From the NCBI GenBank assembly GCA_009703125.1, contig WLGS01000002.1:1-64000 (forward strand): a DNA stretch of 64,000 bases. Reading direction: 5' to 3'. Every line of letters begins with the position of its first letter. Positions within the stretch are counted from its first letter, which is position 1. Shown here piece after piece: positions 8,044-17,007 of this stretch. Both the position numbers and the translations under genes were made by a program. This stretch comes from Actinomycetota bacterium. GTDB lineage: Bacteria > Actinomycetota > Acidimicrobiia > Acidimicrobiales > Ilumatobacteraceae. The notes beneath the pieces were generated by a model. It had not been told where the DNA came from, made no database searches, and saw only the letters and a program-made list of their open reading frames with translations.

Positions 8044-10071
8044 CTATGCCGCCTCTGGCTTACCTTTCAACCGGCGGCGGAATGCTTCTCCCACAGCGAC
8101 CAACACCAAGATCGCTACTGCGATAATCCACCAGGGGAACGACGTTCCGCTCTCGCTCACGGTGGTGGCCAGATCAGTTCTCACCTCTTCCATTGCCGCC
8201 TGGGCGTAGGCCTCATTGACCGAATCGCGGGTGAACACTGCCGCCATAGTGACGGGCTCACCGTTGGTGGGAGTAACACGAACCCGTACTGAGGTTGCAG
8301 TAAGTGGTGCAATGAACGAGCCATTGGTTGAGACTTTCTCGAAGTCTCCTTCACCGAAGGCGATCTCTACCGTGCCGCTCGTAACTCCCGCACGTGTGAG
8401 CAACGAATCGATGCACGCCTGGTTACATGTCAACACAGACGTTGTGCCTGGAACTGCCACAACTGGCACTTCTGGACTTGCAGCACGTGGGTCAGCAGGC
8501 GATTCAGTAATAGAGGGATCAAAAATGGCCGTAGGGAAAAGTGTGACTGCGTTTGTTGGCGTGTTATCGGATGGCGCTGTGTAGGTCACTTCAATCCAAC
8601 CAGCATCACCCACTGTCATCCATTCTTCGCCAACATTGGCTCGGGTGACATGACGCAGATACACCTTGTACGTGCCTTCACCGAACATCTGAATGAGATC
8701 GATATGCCCAAAATCCGATGCCATGTAGCCATTGAAAACTTGTGTGCGTTCCTCGCCGACCAACTTGTCGACAACTACTTTCAACGTAGTGATGCCGTCG
8801 CACGTTGAAGTTGCTGTGAACGTGCCACCTTCGAGTTCTGGTTCCCATAACCCTTCTGGGGCCTTCCCTTCGCAGGGATCGCTGACTGATGGATCACGAA
8901 CAATCACGGTGACAATCGATGCATCCGTTAAATAGCGGAAGGGCGACATCTCGTACACATAAAAATGCAGTCGGGAAGTTCCTACATTCGGAAAACGAAC
9001 GTTGAACAAAGTAACTCCACCTTCGTCGGTATATCCAATGAAGTCAGTGTCATTCCAGTCATCAGAGTTGGTTGCAATTGCGGTCAACGGCCCACACAAA
9101 TCAAATGTGAGGTCAATCACATCGCCTTTATTGACAACGAAATATTGTCCTTCGCGCGGCACCGGCACATTACATGGGATTGTCTCAACGGAACTTGTGG
9201 TCGGAGGAGATGCGATTGATGTTGGGGGCGCCTGTGTGCCGGGAGCGGTCAACTCACCTGATACTTCAATTGTGTAGGTCTGTTTGAACCCCTCCTCTGA
9301 AGTTGCAGGATCGATATGGAACAACTCAATTTCGTGTGTTCCTGGCACAATCGCCTGCAACGTCCACACAAATTCGCGATCATTCTGTGATGGAACCGAG
9401 GAGAGCCCATCGGGCACCGTGATGACACCTTGCAAGTTGCCGCACTTGATGATGCCTACATTGGTGATCTCACCCACCTTGAGAGAGTTCTGCATCACAT
9501 ACGACTGACTACACCAGGGATCATCAATGCCAAGTGAGCCCGTACTGCCTCCTTGTGAGGTGGGCGTGGTGGTGGGAGATTCTGTTGTTAACTGAGTGGT
9601 TTCTGGCGCCAATGTTGACTCGCCACACAAGGGCTTACTTGATTCTTGCGACATTTGTTCGTTCAAGAGGGAGAGACTGTTGACTCGCTCTGACAGAGCC
9701 TTCCAAGTGTCGTAGGCAGCGTTGGCCCTCTCTTTATCCTCGGCATACTGATCAAAAGCTGAAGTCCAATCATCTTGTTGCGCTGCCGTATTTAAATAGG
9801 CCTCGTAGGACACTTGCACCGCTTGAGCTGCGGCGGTGTATTCGTCATTGGCAGCCCCAATCTCGCCGGCTGCTTTCGTGGCTTCGGCGATCTGTGCGCC
9901 AAGTGTTGTCAAAGCCTCGTCTTTGGCCTGTTGGGTAATCCAGCAATTCGACTGATCAATCGCCGCATTACGAGTGCGAGAATCATTGTCTCCCCCGCCA
10001 CAGGATGCCAACAGCATCGCCCCGGCCATGGTGAAACTAAATGTCTTGACGAGAATGTTTCTGTGAGCCAC
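8044..10071 (-). CDS. Large surface lipoprotein with a C-terminal transmembrane anchor
   Basis: About 675 residues. A lipobox LASC at residues 21-24 ends a signal sequence. A helical segment rich in Ala, Glu and Gln follows (about 35-150), then a Thr/Pro-rich linker, several beta-rich Ig-like modules with scattered cysteine pairs, another Pro-rich linker, and finally a membrane helix (WWIIAVAILVLVAVGEAF) with the basic tail RRRLKGK. Having both a lipid anchor and a stop-transfer helix is unusual. I chose the GTG at 10071 because GGGAGG precedes it by four bases; the ATG at 10089 has no ribosome site. It is divergent from the iron importer. No known family recognised; a surface adhesion or scaffold role is a guess. 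Confidence 0.8.
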   Translation of the reverse strand: MAHRNILVKTFSFTMAGAMLLASCGGGDNDSRTRNAAIDQSNCWITQQAKDEALTTLGAQIAEATKAAGEIGAANDEYTAAAQAVQVSYEAYLNTAAQQDDWTSAFDQYAEDKERANAAYDTWKALSERVNSLSLLNEQMSQESSKPLCGESTLAPETTQLTTESPTTTPTSQGGSTGSLGIDDPWCSQSYVMQNSLKVGEITNVGIIKCGNLQGVITVPDGLSSVPSQNDREFVWTLQAIVPGTHEIELFHIDPATSEEGFKQTYTIEVSGELTAPGTQAPPTSIASPPTTSSVETIPCNVPVPREGQYFVVNKGDVIDLTFDLCGPLTAIATNSDDWNDTDFIGYTDEGGVTLFNVRFPNVGTSRLHFYVYEMSPFRYLTDASIVTVIVRDPSVSDPCEGKAPEGLWEPELEGGTFTATSTCDGITTLKVVVDKLVGEERTQVFNGYMASDFGHIDLIQMFGEGTYKVYLRHVTRANVGEEWMTVGDAGWIEVTYTAPSDNTPTNAVTLFPTAIFDPSITESPADPRAASPEVPVVAVPGTTSVLTCNQACIDSLLTRAGVTSGTVEIAFGEGDFEKVSTNGSFIAPLTATSVRVRVTPTNGEPVTMAAVFTRDSVNEAYAQAAMEEVRTDLATTVSESGTSFPWWIIAVAILVLVAVGEAFRRRLKGKPEAA

Positions 10072-10228
10072 GAGGCCTCCCTTGTTCATGACTGAATCTA
10101 GTTTCAGATATGCAGGGGGGCAATAGATGCCAGTGTTCTATGGTGATGGCGGCGCGACACGTACGATCGATACAAGAATCTTTGTCGTTTTGTTTGGCAT
10201 CCCTAACATCAGGTGTTAGGTTTGCCTT
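10072..10228. other. Divergent promoter region between lipoprotein and iron importer
   Basis: 157 bases that must hold the promoters of both outward-facing genes. The only clear structure is the inverted repeat at 10202-10220 next to the importer start. I see no ORF or RNA in it. Confidence 0.6.
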
Positions 10229-10229
10229 A
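10202..10229 (+). promoter_or_regulatory. Candidate iron-repressor (DtxR/IdeR-like) operator at the iron importer
   Basis: A perfect inverted repeat CCTAACA-TCAGG-TGTTAGG (19 bases) at 10202-10220 ends nine bases before the start codon of the substrate-binding protein. The overlapping stretch TTAGGTTTGCCTTA (10216-10229) also resembles the TTAGGTTAGCCTAA core of DtxR/IdeR boxes. Repression of iron uptake by an iron-loaded DtxR-family protein is the expected logic. No dtxR gene is in the window. Confidence 0.45.
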
Positions 10230-11257
10230 TGCCCCAGAACAGCGTACTCAAGAAAACCCTCACAGCTCTTTCGTTGACCGCTTTCGTCAGTGGACTCGCC
10301 GCATGTGGCGGATCAAACAACACCGCGGACGGCACAAGCACGGTCACCGTCTACACGGGCCGTCACTATGGCATCGAAACGGTCTTTGAAGAGTTCACTG
10401 CCGAAACCGGCATTGAAGTGCGATTCACCACCGGGTCTGACCCCGAGTTGCGTGAGCGCCTCGCCGCCGAAGGTGCAAATACTCCAGCCGACCTGGTCAT
10501 GACAGCCGACGCCGCCAACATCGCACTTGCGGCCGAAGCTGGATTGCTCTCGCCAGTGGACAGCGAGATTCTCACGGGGGCAATCCCTGAGGCGCTGCGT
10601 GCCGCTGACAACACCTGGTTCTCACTCAGCCGTCGTCTTCGCGTCATCATGACATCGAGTGAGCGAGTCACCACACCACCGACAACATATGCAGAGGTGG
10701 GAGATCCCCAGTGGAAGGGTCGCTTGTGCTTACGTCCAAGCACGCATCCCTACACACAGTCACTCGTGGCTGGCCTGATCAATACCGTGGGTGCTGACAC
10801 AACACGCACCATTGTTGACTCTTGGGTTGCTAACGACCCGCTCTACATCAACTCTGATACCGACATCTTGAAAGCAATTCAGGCAGGAGACTGTGACGTG
10901 GCACTCGCGAACCACTACTACCTCGGTCGTCTGCTTGGTGAGACTCCTAATTTTCCCGTGACAATTACTTGGCCAGAACAGTCCGGTGTGGGTGCGCATC
11001 TCAATGTGAGTGCAGCCGCAGTGACAGCAAACGCACCGAACCGTGCAGCCGCCGTGAAGTTGCTGGAGTGGCTCGTTTCCAAAGGTCAAAAAACTTTTAG
11101 TGATGCAAACAATGAATACCCCGCCGACCCAACTGTTGAGCCAGGCGAGATCATCGCGGGCTTTGGTACTTTCAAGTCCGATGAAGCCTCGGTGCGAGAG
11201 TTGGGACGTCGTAACGCTGAAGCCGTCACTTTGTTATCGGAAGCGAAATACGAATAG
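10229..11257 (+). CDS. Ferric-iron ABC transporter substrate-binding lipoprotein
   Basis: 342 residues. The signal peptide ends in the lipobox LAAC (Cys 26). The mature protein opens with TVTVYTGRHYGIE, and NHYYLGRL near the C-terminus provides the adjacent tyrosines that bind Fe3+ in FbpA/FutA-type proteins. It would capture ferric iron outside the membrane and pass it to the permease encoded next. The ATG at 10229 follows the candidate operator. The stop at 11257 is immediately followed by the permease start, so the three genes form an operon. Substrates other than iron (for example thiamine or spermidine) are less likely given the tyrosine pair. Confidence 0.88.
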   Translation: MPQNSVLKKTLTALSLTAFVSGLAACGGSNNTADGTSTVTVYTGRHYGIETVFEEFTAETGIEVRFTTGSDPELRERLAAEGANTPADLVMTADAANIALAAEAGLLSPVDSEILTGAIPEALRAADNTWFSLSRRLRVIMTSSERVTTPPTTYAEVGDPQWKGRLCLRPSTHPYTQSLVAGLINTVGADTTRTIVDSWVANDPLYINSDTDILKAIQAGDCDVALANHYYLGRLLGETPNFPVTITWPEQSGVGAHLNVSAAAVTANAPNRAAAVKLLEWLVSKGQKTFSDANNEYPADPTVEPGEIIAGFGTFKSDEASVRELGRRNAEAVTLLSEAKYE

Positions 11258-12853
11258 ATGACTACTCTCGGCCTTGAGGCCGTGCGACGACCGGGAACGG
11301 TCCTGGGTTGGGCGACGATCATTGGGATCGTCGCCTTCGTCGCGTTTCCGATTGCAGTTCTGGCCTGGTCACTTGTTGATCCGTCGACGAATGTGTGGGC
11401 GGAGCTGTGGCGCACACGGCTGCCGGGAATGATCATCGACACCGTGACGCTTTTGCTCGCAGTGGTTCTTGGCGCAGTAATTCTCGGTACCGGACTTGCA
11501 TGGTTAGTCAGTGCTCATGCGTTTCGTGGCCGGCGCATCATTGGGTGGTTGCTGGTGACTCCATTAGCGATACCTGGCTATGTCGGTGGGTTCGTGTGGC
11601 TCGACACGTTGTCATCGGTAGTGGGTGCACGTGGTGTGCGCTCGCTGTGGTTGTGTGCAGCAGTACTTGTGTTGTCGTTGTATCCGTATGTGTACTTGTT
11701 TGCACGCGCAGCATTCGCCGATCAAGGCGCCGACACCTTGGCAGCTGCGCGCAGTCTTGGTGCAAGTCCCATCGCAACTTTTTTCAAAGTGTCGCTGCCT
11801 GCAGCGCGACCTTCAATTGCAGCCGGAGCCGCTCTTGTTGCGATGGAAGTACTCACTGACATTGGCACTGTGCGACTCTTCAACGTGAGCACCATCGCCG
11901 ATGGCGTGATGCGTGTGTGGTTCGGGACTGGTGATCGCGGTGCTGCGACCGAATTAGCTGGTGCATTGACAGGAGCTGCTCTTGTTTTGATCGCCATCGA
12001 GCGACTGTCGAGGCGTGGCGTGCGACGTTCGCGACGCGCAGCAGAAGCCACCATGACACCACGTGTGTTATCGCTGCCCGCACAAACATTTGCTATCGCT
12101 ACCTCTGTTGTAGTGCTTGCGATTGCCGTGGGTGTACCACTTGTGCGCCTCGTTGGTTGGAGTGTGGAAAGCGTGCGCAACAACACAGCGGTCACTGTTG
12201 CTGGCGGTGTGGGTCACCACGCCTTCAACACGTTATTGATGACTGCACTTGCCGCAGTGGTGTGCATTGTGTTGGGCATCGTGCTTGCGATCATGGTTGC
12301 GCACCGTGGGCGTGTAGCTCATGCACTTGGTCGATTGTCAACTGTGGGATATGCAATGCCAGGTCCTGTTGTTGCAGTCGGTGCGGTGGTCACACTTGCA
12401 GCCATCGATCGTCGATCTTGGTTACCCGATGGATTCTTGCTTGTGGGTTCTGTTGCGGGTCTTGTGTTCGCACTTGTGGTGCGGTTTTTCGCCGTGGGCT
12501 ATCAAGGTGTGGAAGCCAGTCTCGATCGCGTGCCGCCTGCTGCAGTGGAGAGTGCTCGTGTGCTGGGTGCAGGACCACTGCGCACATCGTTATCGGTGGA
12601 ACTTCCCGCCGCTCGCTTTGGCATCTTGGCTGCTGCTGCCCTTCTCAGCGTGGACATCATCAAAGAGCTGCCCATTACTTTGTTGTTGCGCCCATTCGGT
12701 GTGGACACATTGTCGGTATGGGTATGGCAAGCAACATCAGAGAGTCTCTGGGCGCAAGCGGCTGTACCCTCCCTCATCATGGTCGCAGTCGGCATGGTCG
12801 CAGTGGGAGCACTCCTCGTTGCCCTCGAACGTGGAGCCGAGGTGATCTCATGA
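11258..12853 (+). CDS. Ferric-iron ABC transporter permease (two fused permease units)
   Basis: 531 residues with about twelve membrane segments. It contains two copies of the binding-protein-dependent permease domain, each with an EAA-type loop (AARSLGASPIATFFKVSLPAARPS in the first half and ESARVLGAGPLRTSLSVELP in the second) that docks onto the ATPase. This two-in-one layout is the FbpB pattern. The gene abuts the substrate-binding gene and its stop overlaps the ATPase start by four bases (ATGA). Confidence 0.9.
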   Translation: MTTLGLEAVRRPGTVLGWATIIGIVAFVAFPIAVLAWSLVDPSTNVWAELWRTRLPGMIIDTVTLLLAVVLGAVILGTGLAWLVSAHAFRGRRIIGWLLVTPLAIPGYVGGFVWLDTLSSVVGARGVRSLWLCAAVLVLSLYPYVYLFARAAFADQGADTLAAARSLGASPIATFFKVSLPAARPSIAAGAALVAMEVLTDIGTVRLFNVSTIADGVMRVWFGTGDRGAATELAGALTGAALVLIAIERLSRRGVRRSRRAAEATMTPRVLSLPAQTFAIATSVVVLAIAVGVPLVRLVGWSVESVRNNTAVTVAGGVGHHAFNTLLMTALAAVVCIVLGIVLAIMVAHRGRVAHALGRLSTVGYAMPGPVVAVGAVVTLAAIDRRSWLPDGFLLVGSVAGLVFALVVRFFAVGYQGVEASLDRVPPAAVESARVLGAGPLRTSLSVELPAARFGILAAAALLSVDIIKELPITLLLRPFGVDTLSVWVWQATSESLWAQAAVPSLIMVAVGMVAVGALLVALERGAEVIS

Positions 12854-13806
12854 CCTCGAACCATGCTGCAGTAGCGGTGAGCGGGCTTCGTCGCAAGCTT
12901 GGTGACCGTGATGTGTTGAATGGTGTGGACCTTGAAGTTGCGCCTGGAGAATTGATCACATTGGTCGGCCCTAGCGGATGCGGAAAGTCCACAATGCTGC
13001 GCGTGATTGCAGGCCTTGAAGGACTCGATGAAGGCCATGTCACACTCGATGGTGTCGACGTCACGCACACTCCACCAGAAAAGCGTCGCATTGGTTTGGT
13101 CTTCCAAGACAATGCACTTTTTGGTCATATGCGCGTAGAGAAAAACATTGCGTTTGGTCTGCGCCACCTGTCGCGCACAGAACGCAAGAAGCGCACAGCT
13201 GAAATGCTTGAAGTTGTCAAGCTCGGCCACCTTGCTCGCCGTTACCCACATCAACTCTCTGGCGGTGAACAACAACGTGTTGCGCTTGCCCGCGCACTTG
13301 CACCACGCCCGGCAGTGGTGTTACTTGATGAACCATTTGGCGCACTCGATGAAGTGCTGCGCGAAGAACTTGGTTGGGATGTGAAGGCAATTCTCACCGA
13401 ACGCAACACCGCTGCAATTCTGGTGACCCACGATCGCCACGAAGCAATCACACTCGGTGACCGCGTGGCTGTAATGGACAACGGATTGATTCTCCAATGC
13501 GAAGCTCCGCGCACCGTCTATGACCACCCTGCAACGCGCTTCGTTGCGGATTTTCTTGCAGTGTCGTCATATGTGTCGGGTGCTTCGGGTGACAAAGTGT
13601 TGGTGCGTCCGCACCAACTACGTGTCTCCGCCGATGGTCCACACACTGTGATGCGCGTGGAATTCCTTGGGGCTACCCACCGCTACACGATCCGTGCCGA
13701 CGACGGATCAACCTTGGTGTCAGATGTTGGCCCCACCGAACCACTGGCCGTGGGATCCAATTGTGCCGTCGCGGTGATTGACGGCGTTACATCCCCAGGT
13801 CGTTAA
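12850..13806 (+). CDS. Ferric-iron ABC transporter ATP-binding protein
   Basis: 318 residues. Walker A is GPSGCGKST (about residues 40-48), the Q-loop is FQDNALFGHM, the signature is LSGGEQQR, Walker B is VVLLDEPFGALD and the switch His is in VTHDRHE. A C-terminal TOBE-like domain (about 230-318, KVLVRPHQLRV) is typical of FbpC/PotA-group ATPases. The frame is open far upstream, but the ATG at 12850 overlaps the permease stop and gives the normal family length. The end overlaps the convergent DUF3566 gene by four bases. Confidence 0.92.
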   Translation: MTSNHAAVAVSGLRRKLGDRDVLNGVDLEVAPGELITLVGPSGCGKSTMLRVIAGLEGLDEGHVTLDGVDVTHTPPEKRRIGLVFQDNALFGHMRVEKNIAFGLRHLSRTERKKRTAEMLEVVKLGHLARRYPHQLSGGEQQRVALARALAPRPAVVLLDEPFGALDEVLREELGWDVKAILTERNTAAILVTHDRHEAITLGDRVAVMDNGLILQCEAPRTVYDHPATRFVADFLAVSSYVSGASGDKVLVRPHQLRVSADGPHTVMRVEFLGATHRYTIRADDGSTLVSDVGPTEPLAVGSNCAVAVIDGVTSPGR

Positions 13807-14219
13807 TTCGTTCGTTCTGTCGAAGGGCGCGCGACCACTTCTTCTTCAAGCACGGTGACCCGAATGCCCCCCACCAATTCTGTGATGAGGTTGAAAACCA
13901 AGGCCCCGAGAACCCATAAGCCCGTGCCGCCCACAATGGCAAAGATGCCAAAGATGGCCATGGACTGAAACAACTCAGCCCCTTTAAAGGTGAATGAATC
14001 CCAGCCGAAGGATTCCAGGAATTGCTCGATGTTGTCGATAGTGCCTGTTGCGCTGCCCACATTCCACAACAACACACCCGACAGCAACAACACCACGTAC
14101 AGCGCTGCGTGAAAAATGATGCCCACCTTGAACACGCTCCACACATCAATGTCGCGCAAGATGCGCGAGACCCGGCGCACGCGACGGCGCTGATCGGGCA
14201 TGGGTGCAGAAGAAGCCAT
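13803..14219 (-). CDS. DUF3566 transmembrane protein
   Basis: 138 residues. A basic cytoplasmic N-terminus (RRRVRRVSRILRDID) leads into two membrane segments (about residues 31-52 and 85-115), ending in an acidic-then-polar tail. The family is actinobacteria-specific and is conserved just downstream of gyrA, as in Mycobacterium (Rv0007 region). Its function is not established; the position suggests a housekeeping role. Position and topology both fit, so the family call is firm. Confidence 0.88.
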   Translation of the reverse strand: MASSAPMPDQRRRVRRVSRILRDIDVWSVFKVGIIFHAALYVVLLLSGVLLWNVGSATGTIDNIEQFLESFGWDSFTFKGAELFQSMAIFGIFAIVGGTGLWVLGALVFNLITELVGGIRVTVLEEEVVARPSTERTN

Positions 14220-14255
14220 ATGTTGAGACTAATGAGCCCACGGCCTCGCGCGAGG

Positions 14256-14606
14256 TCAACCCGCAGAAGATGTGGCCGTGAAGTTGTCTGCGTGCACCAC
14301 CACAGTGATGAAACCGTTGGGATCTGTAGATGCAGAGGTGATGGACACACCAAGGACTAGGGCAAGTTGTTCTGCGGATGCGGCTCCGTGGTCGGCATAC
14401 GCAAGCGCAACTGCATCGGCAACACCTTGGGCATGACCACGCAACAACGTGGTGTGGGTTCCTCGCACAATGGCAACACAACCCAACACGGTGAGTGCGA
14501 ACCACATCAACGACAACACCGTGATGTTGCCGCGAGTGCTGAATGGGTTATTCGTCGTCGGTGGACAAGATGGGCGCAACAGAGGCAACAACGGCTCCAT
14601 CATCAA
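14256..14606 (-). CDS. Small TadE/TadG-like secreted or membrane protein
   Basis: 116 residues if translated from 14606. The segment RGNITVLSLMWFALTVLGCVAIVRG resembles the start of TadE-like proteins from actinobacterial pilus/secretion neighbourhoods: a Gly-x-x-Thr-Val motif, one membrane helix, then a domain that often begins with Ala-rich helices. No other pilus genes are nearby, so a Tad system cannot be claimed. The 5' part overlaps the end of gyrA by 59 bases in another frame, and the true start is uncertain. Function unknown. Confidence 0.5.
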   Translation of the reverse strand: MMMEPLLPLLRPSCPPTTNNPFSTRGNITVLSLMWFALTVLGCVAIVRGTHTTLLRGHAQGVADAVALAYADHGAASAEQLALVLGVSITSASTDPNGFITVVVHADNFTATSSAG

Positions 14607-16989
14607 GGTTCATTAGGCGCACACCTGTTGCTGCACGACCCTGACTGGAGATCTGCTTGACCTCGGTACGCATAGTGACACCGTTAGAAGCGATAGCCAC
14701 GATTTCATCTTCAAGACCCACCATGAATGCAGCTACTACGCGGCCCTTCTTGCTGGTGATCTTGACGCCAATAACGCCTTGTGTTCCGCGACCCTTGCGT
14801 GGGAAGTGCGCAATTTGTGTGCGCTTTGCATAACCCGCATCGGTCACAATCAACAACGCATCGTCGTCGCGACCAGGATCGGCCGATACCACTTCATCGC
14901 CTGCGCGCAACTTCATGCCGCGCACACCTGCTGCGGTACGACCCATGGGACGCACTTCTTTTTCGTTGAAGCGAATGACTTGTCCTGCTTGGCTTGCAAT
15001 AAAGATGTCGTCATCACCAGAGGTCTCAATAACGCGTACGAGTTCGTCGTCGCCCTTCAAGTTCAACGCAATAAGGCCATCGCGACGGCTGGAGTTATAC
15101 GCATCGAACGCAGTCTTTTTCACTTGGCCGCTCTTAGTCACAAAGAACAAGAAGCGTTCGCCTGGGAATTCGCGCGTATCGATAATTGCCTGAATTGTTT
15201 CGCCTGCTTGCAGCGGCAACAAGTTGACTATGGGAATGCCCTTTGCGGTGCGTTCACGTTCTGGAATATCTGCGGACCGCAGTTTGTACACGCGTCCACG
15301 GTTAGAGAAGAACAACAGATACGCATGCGCTGTCGTGAAGATGACGCGCCGAACAAGATCGTCTTCTTTCAGCGTTGCACCCTTGACTCCACGACCACCA
15401 CGAGCTTGTGCACGGAATGAACTTGCGGGCACAGCTTTTACGTATTGGGCTTGTGTCATCACGATGACGAGTTCTTTGTCATCAACGAGATCTTCAAGTG
15501 CCATTTCGCCAGAGTCATTGATGATCTTGCAAATACGGTCTGTTGCAAAAGTCTTCTTTACATCGGCGAGTTCGTCTTTGATGACGCCACGCAATTTCGG
15601 ATCAGAAGCAAGAATTGATTCGTACTCTTTGATCCGCTCTTGTACATCGGCGAGTTCTTTTTCCAAGTCAATGCGTGACAAACGTGTGAGTTGACGCAAT
15701 TGCATGTCCAAAATATCTACTGCTTGACGCTCGGAGAATTCATATGGCTTCTTCATCAATGCATCTTTCGCAGATGCTGCATCTTCGCTTTCGCGAATGA
15801 GCTTGATGATCTTGTCGATGACATTGAGCGCCTTGATGCGGCCTTCAAGGATGTGGCCGCGATCGCGTGCTTTGTCGAGACGGAATTGTGTGCGACGTGT
15901 AACAACTTCAATTTGGTGACGCACATAGCCATTGAGTGCATCTGCCAAGTTGACTGTGCGAGGCACGCCATCTACCAAGGCCACCATGTTCACAGGGAAG
16001 CTTGACTGGAGCGACGTCATCTTGAACAAGTTGTTGAGAACAACATTTGCGTTTGCATCGCGCTTCAACAACACCACAAGGCTGGTCTTGCCACCCGATG
16101 ATGCATCATTCACGTCGGCAATGCCTTCAAGTTCGCCGCCGTCGACAAGTTCTTGAATACGCGCAGCAATAGATGAGCAGCTTGTCTGGTACGGCAATTC
16201 AGTGATCTGAATTTCCATGCGGCCACTGCGGTTTTCTTCAATGACTGCTTTGGCGCGTGTCTTAATGCTTCCGCGGCCCGTGCGATATGCATCTTGAATT
16301 CCTGCGCGACCCAAGATGAAACCACCGGTCGGGAAATCAGGACCGAGAACAAACTTCATCAGGTCTTCTGGAGTTGCCTCGGGATTATCGATGAGGTGCA
16401 TGGTGGCATCAATAACTTCACCCAAGTTGTGCGGCGGGATGCTGGTAGCCATACCCACGGCAATTCCCTGGCTGCCGTTGACCAACAAGTTGGGGAAACG
16501 TGCAGGAAGAACTTCAGGTTGTTCTGATGTGCCGTCGTAGTTCGGAATCATGTTGACGGTGTTTTCGTCAATACCATCCAACAAACGCATGGCTAGTGAA
16601 TGCAAACGTGCTTCGGTGTATCGCGCAGCAGCAGGACCAAAGTCTGGTGAGCCATAGTTGCCGTGGAAATCAATGAGTGGGTGACGCAATGAGAATGGTT
16701 GGGCCATACGCACCAATGCGTCGTAAATGGCGCCGTCACCGTGTGGGTGATAACGCGCCATGGTGTCACCAGTAACGCGTGCGCACTTTACGAATGGGCG
16801 ATCGGGGCGGAAACCTTGTTGTTCCATGTCCCAGATAATGCGGCGGTGTACGGGCTTTAGTCCGTCGCGCACATCGGGTAGTGCGCGCGACATGATGACC
16901 GACATCGAATAATCGAGGAAGGATCTCTCCATCTCATCTTGCAAAGGGATGGGTTGGATTTGATCGAACAGATTTGGGTTGTCACTCAT
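14548..16989 (-). CDS. gyrA: DNA gyrase subunit A
   Basis: 813 residues. The N-terminal breakage-reunion domain carries the catalytic Tyr 124 in AARYTEARL, and the C-terminal beta-pinwheel includes the GyrA-box-like QARGGRG. With GyrB it introduces negative supercoils ahead of replication forks. The quinolone-resistance region reads [10 protein letters not shown]: the position of E. coli Ser83 is Gly 86 and Asp87 is kept as Asp 90. The gene starts 18 bases after gyrB and is co-oriented with it. No intein is present, unlike in some mycobacteria. Confidence 0.98.
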   Translation of the reverse strand: MSDNPNLFDQIQPIPLQDEMERSFLDYSMSVIMSRALPDVRDGLKPVHRRIIWDMEQQGFRPDRPFVKCARVTGDTMARYHPHGDGAIYDALVRMAQPFSLRHPLIDFHGNYGSPDFGPAAARYTEARLHSLAMRLLDGIDENTVNMIPNYDGTSEQPEVLPARFPNLLVNGSQGIAVGMATSIPPHNLGEVIDATMHLIDNPEATPEDLMKFVLGPDFPTGGFILGRAGIQDAYRTGRGSIKTRAKAVIEENRSGRMEIQITELPYQTSCSSIAARIQELVDGGELEGIADVNDASSGGKTSLVVLLKRDANANVVLNNLFKMTSLQSSFPVNMVALVDGVPRTVNLADALNGYVRHQIEVVTRRTQFRLDKARDRGHILEGRIKALNVIDKIIKLIRESEDAASAKDALMKKPYEFSERQAVDILDMQLRQLTRLSRIDLEKELADVQERIKEYESILASDPKLRGVIKDELADVKKTFATDRICKIINDSGEMALEDLVDDKELVIVMTQAQYVKAVPASSFRAQARGGRGVKGATLKEDDLVRRVIFTTAHAYLLFFSNRGRVYKLRSADIPERERTAKGIPIVNLLPLQAGETIQAIIDTREFPGERFLFFVTKSGQVKKTAFDAYNSSRRDGLIALNLKGDDELVRVIETSGDDDIFIASQAGQVIRFNEKEVRPMGRTAAGVRGMKLRAGDEVVSADPGRDDDALLIVTDAGYAKRTQIAHFPRKGRGTQGVIGVKITSKKGRVVAAFMVGLEDEIVAIASNGVTMRTEVKQISSQGRAATGVRLMNLDDGAVVASVAPILSTDDE

Positions 16990-17007
16990 GGGTGGATCCT
17001 GTTCGTA

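Noticed and set aside
12157-12849. N-terminal extension of the iron importer ATPase frame
   Set aside because: This is an out-of-frame reading of the permease gene; the ATG at 12850 overlaps the permease stop and gives the normal length.
14256-14606. A Tad pilus system near gyrA
   Set aside because: Only one short TadE-like protein is present; no TadA, TadB/C or prepilin genes occur in the window.
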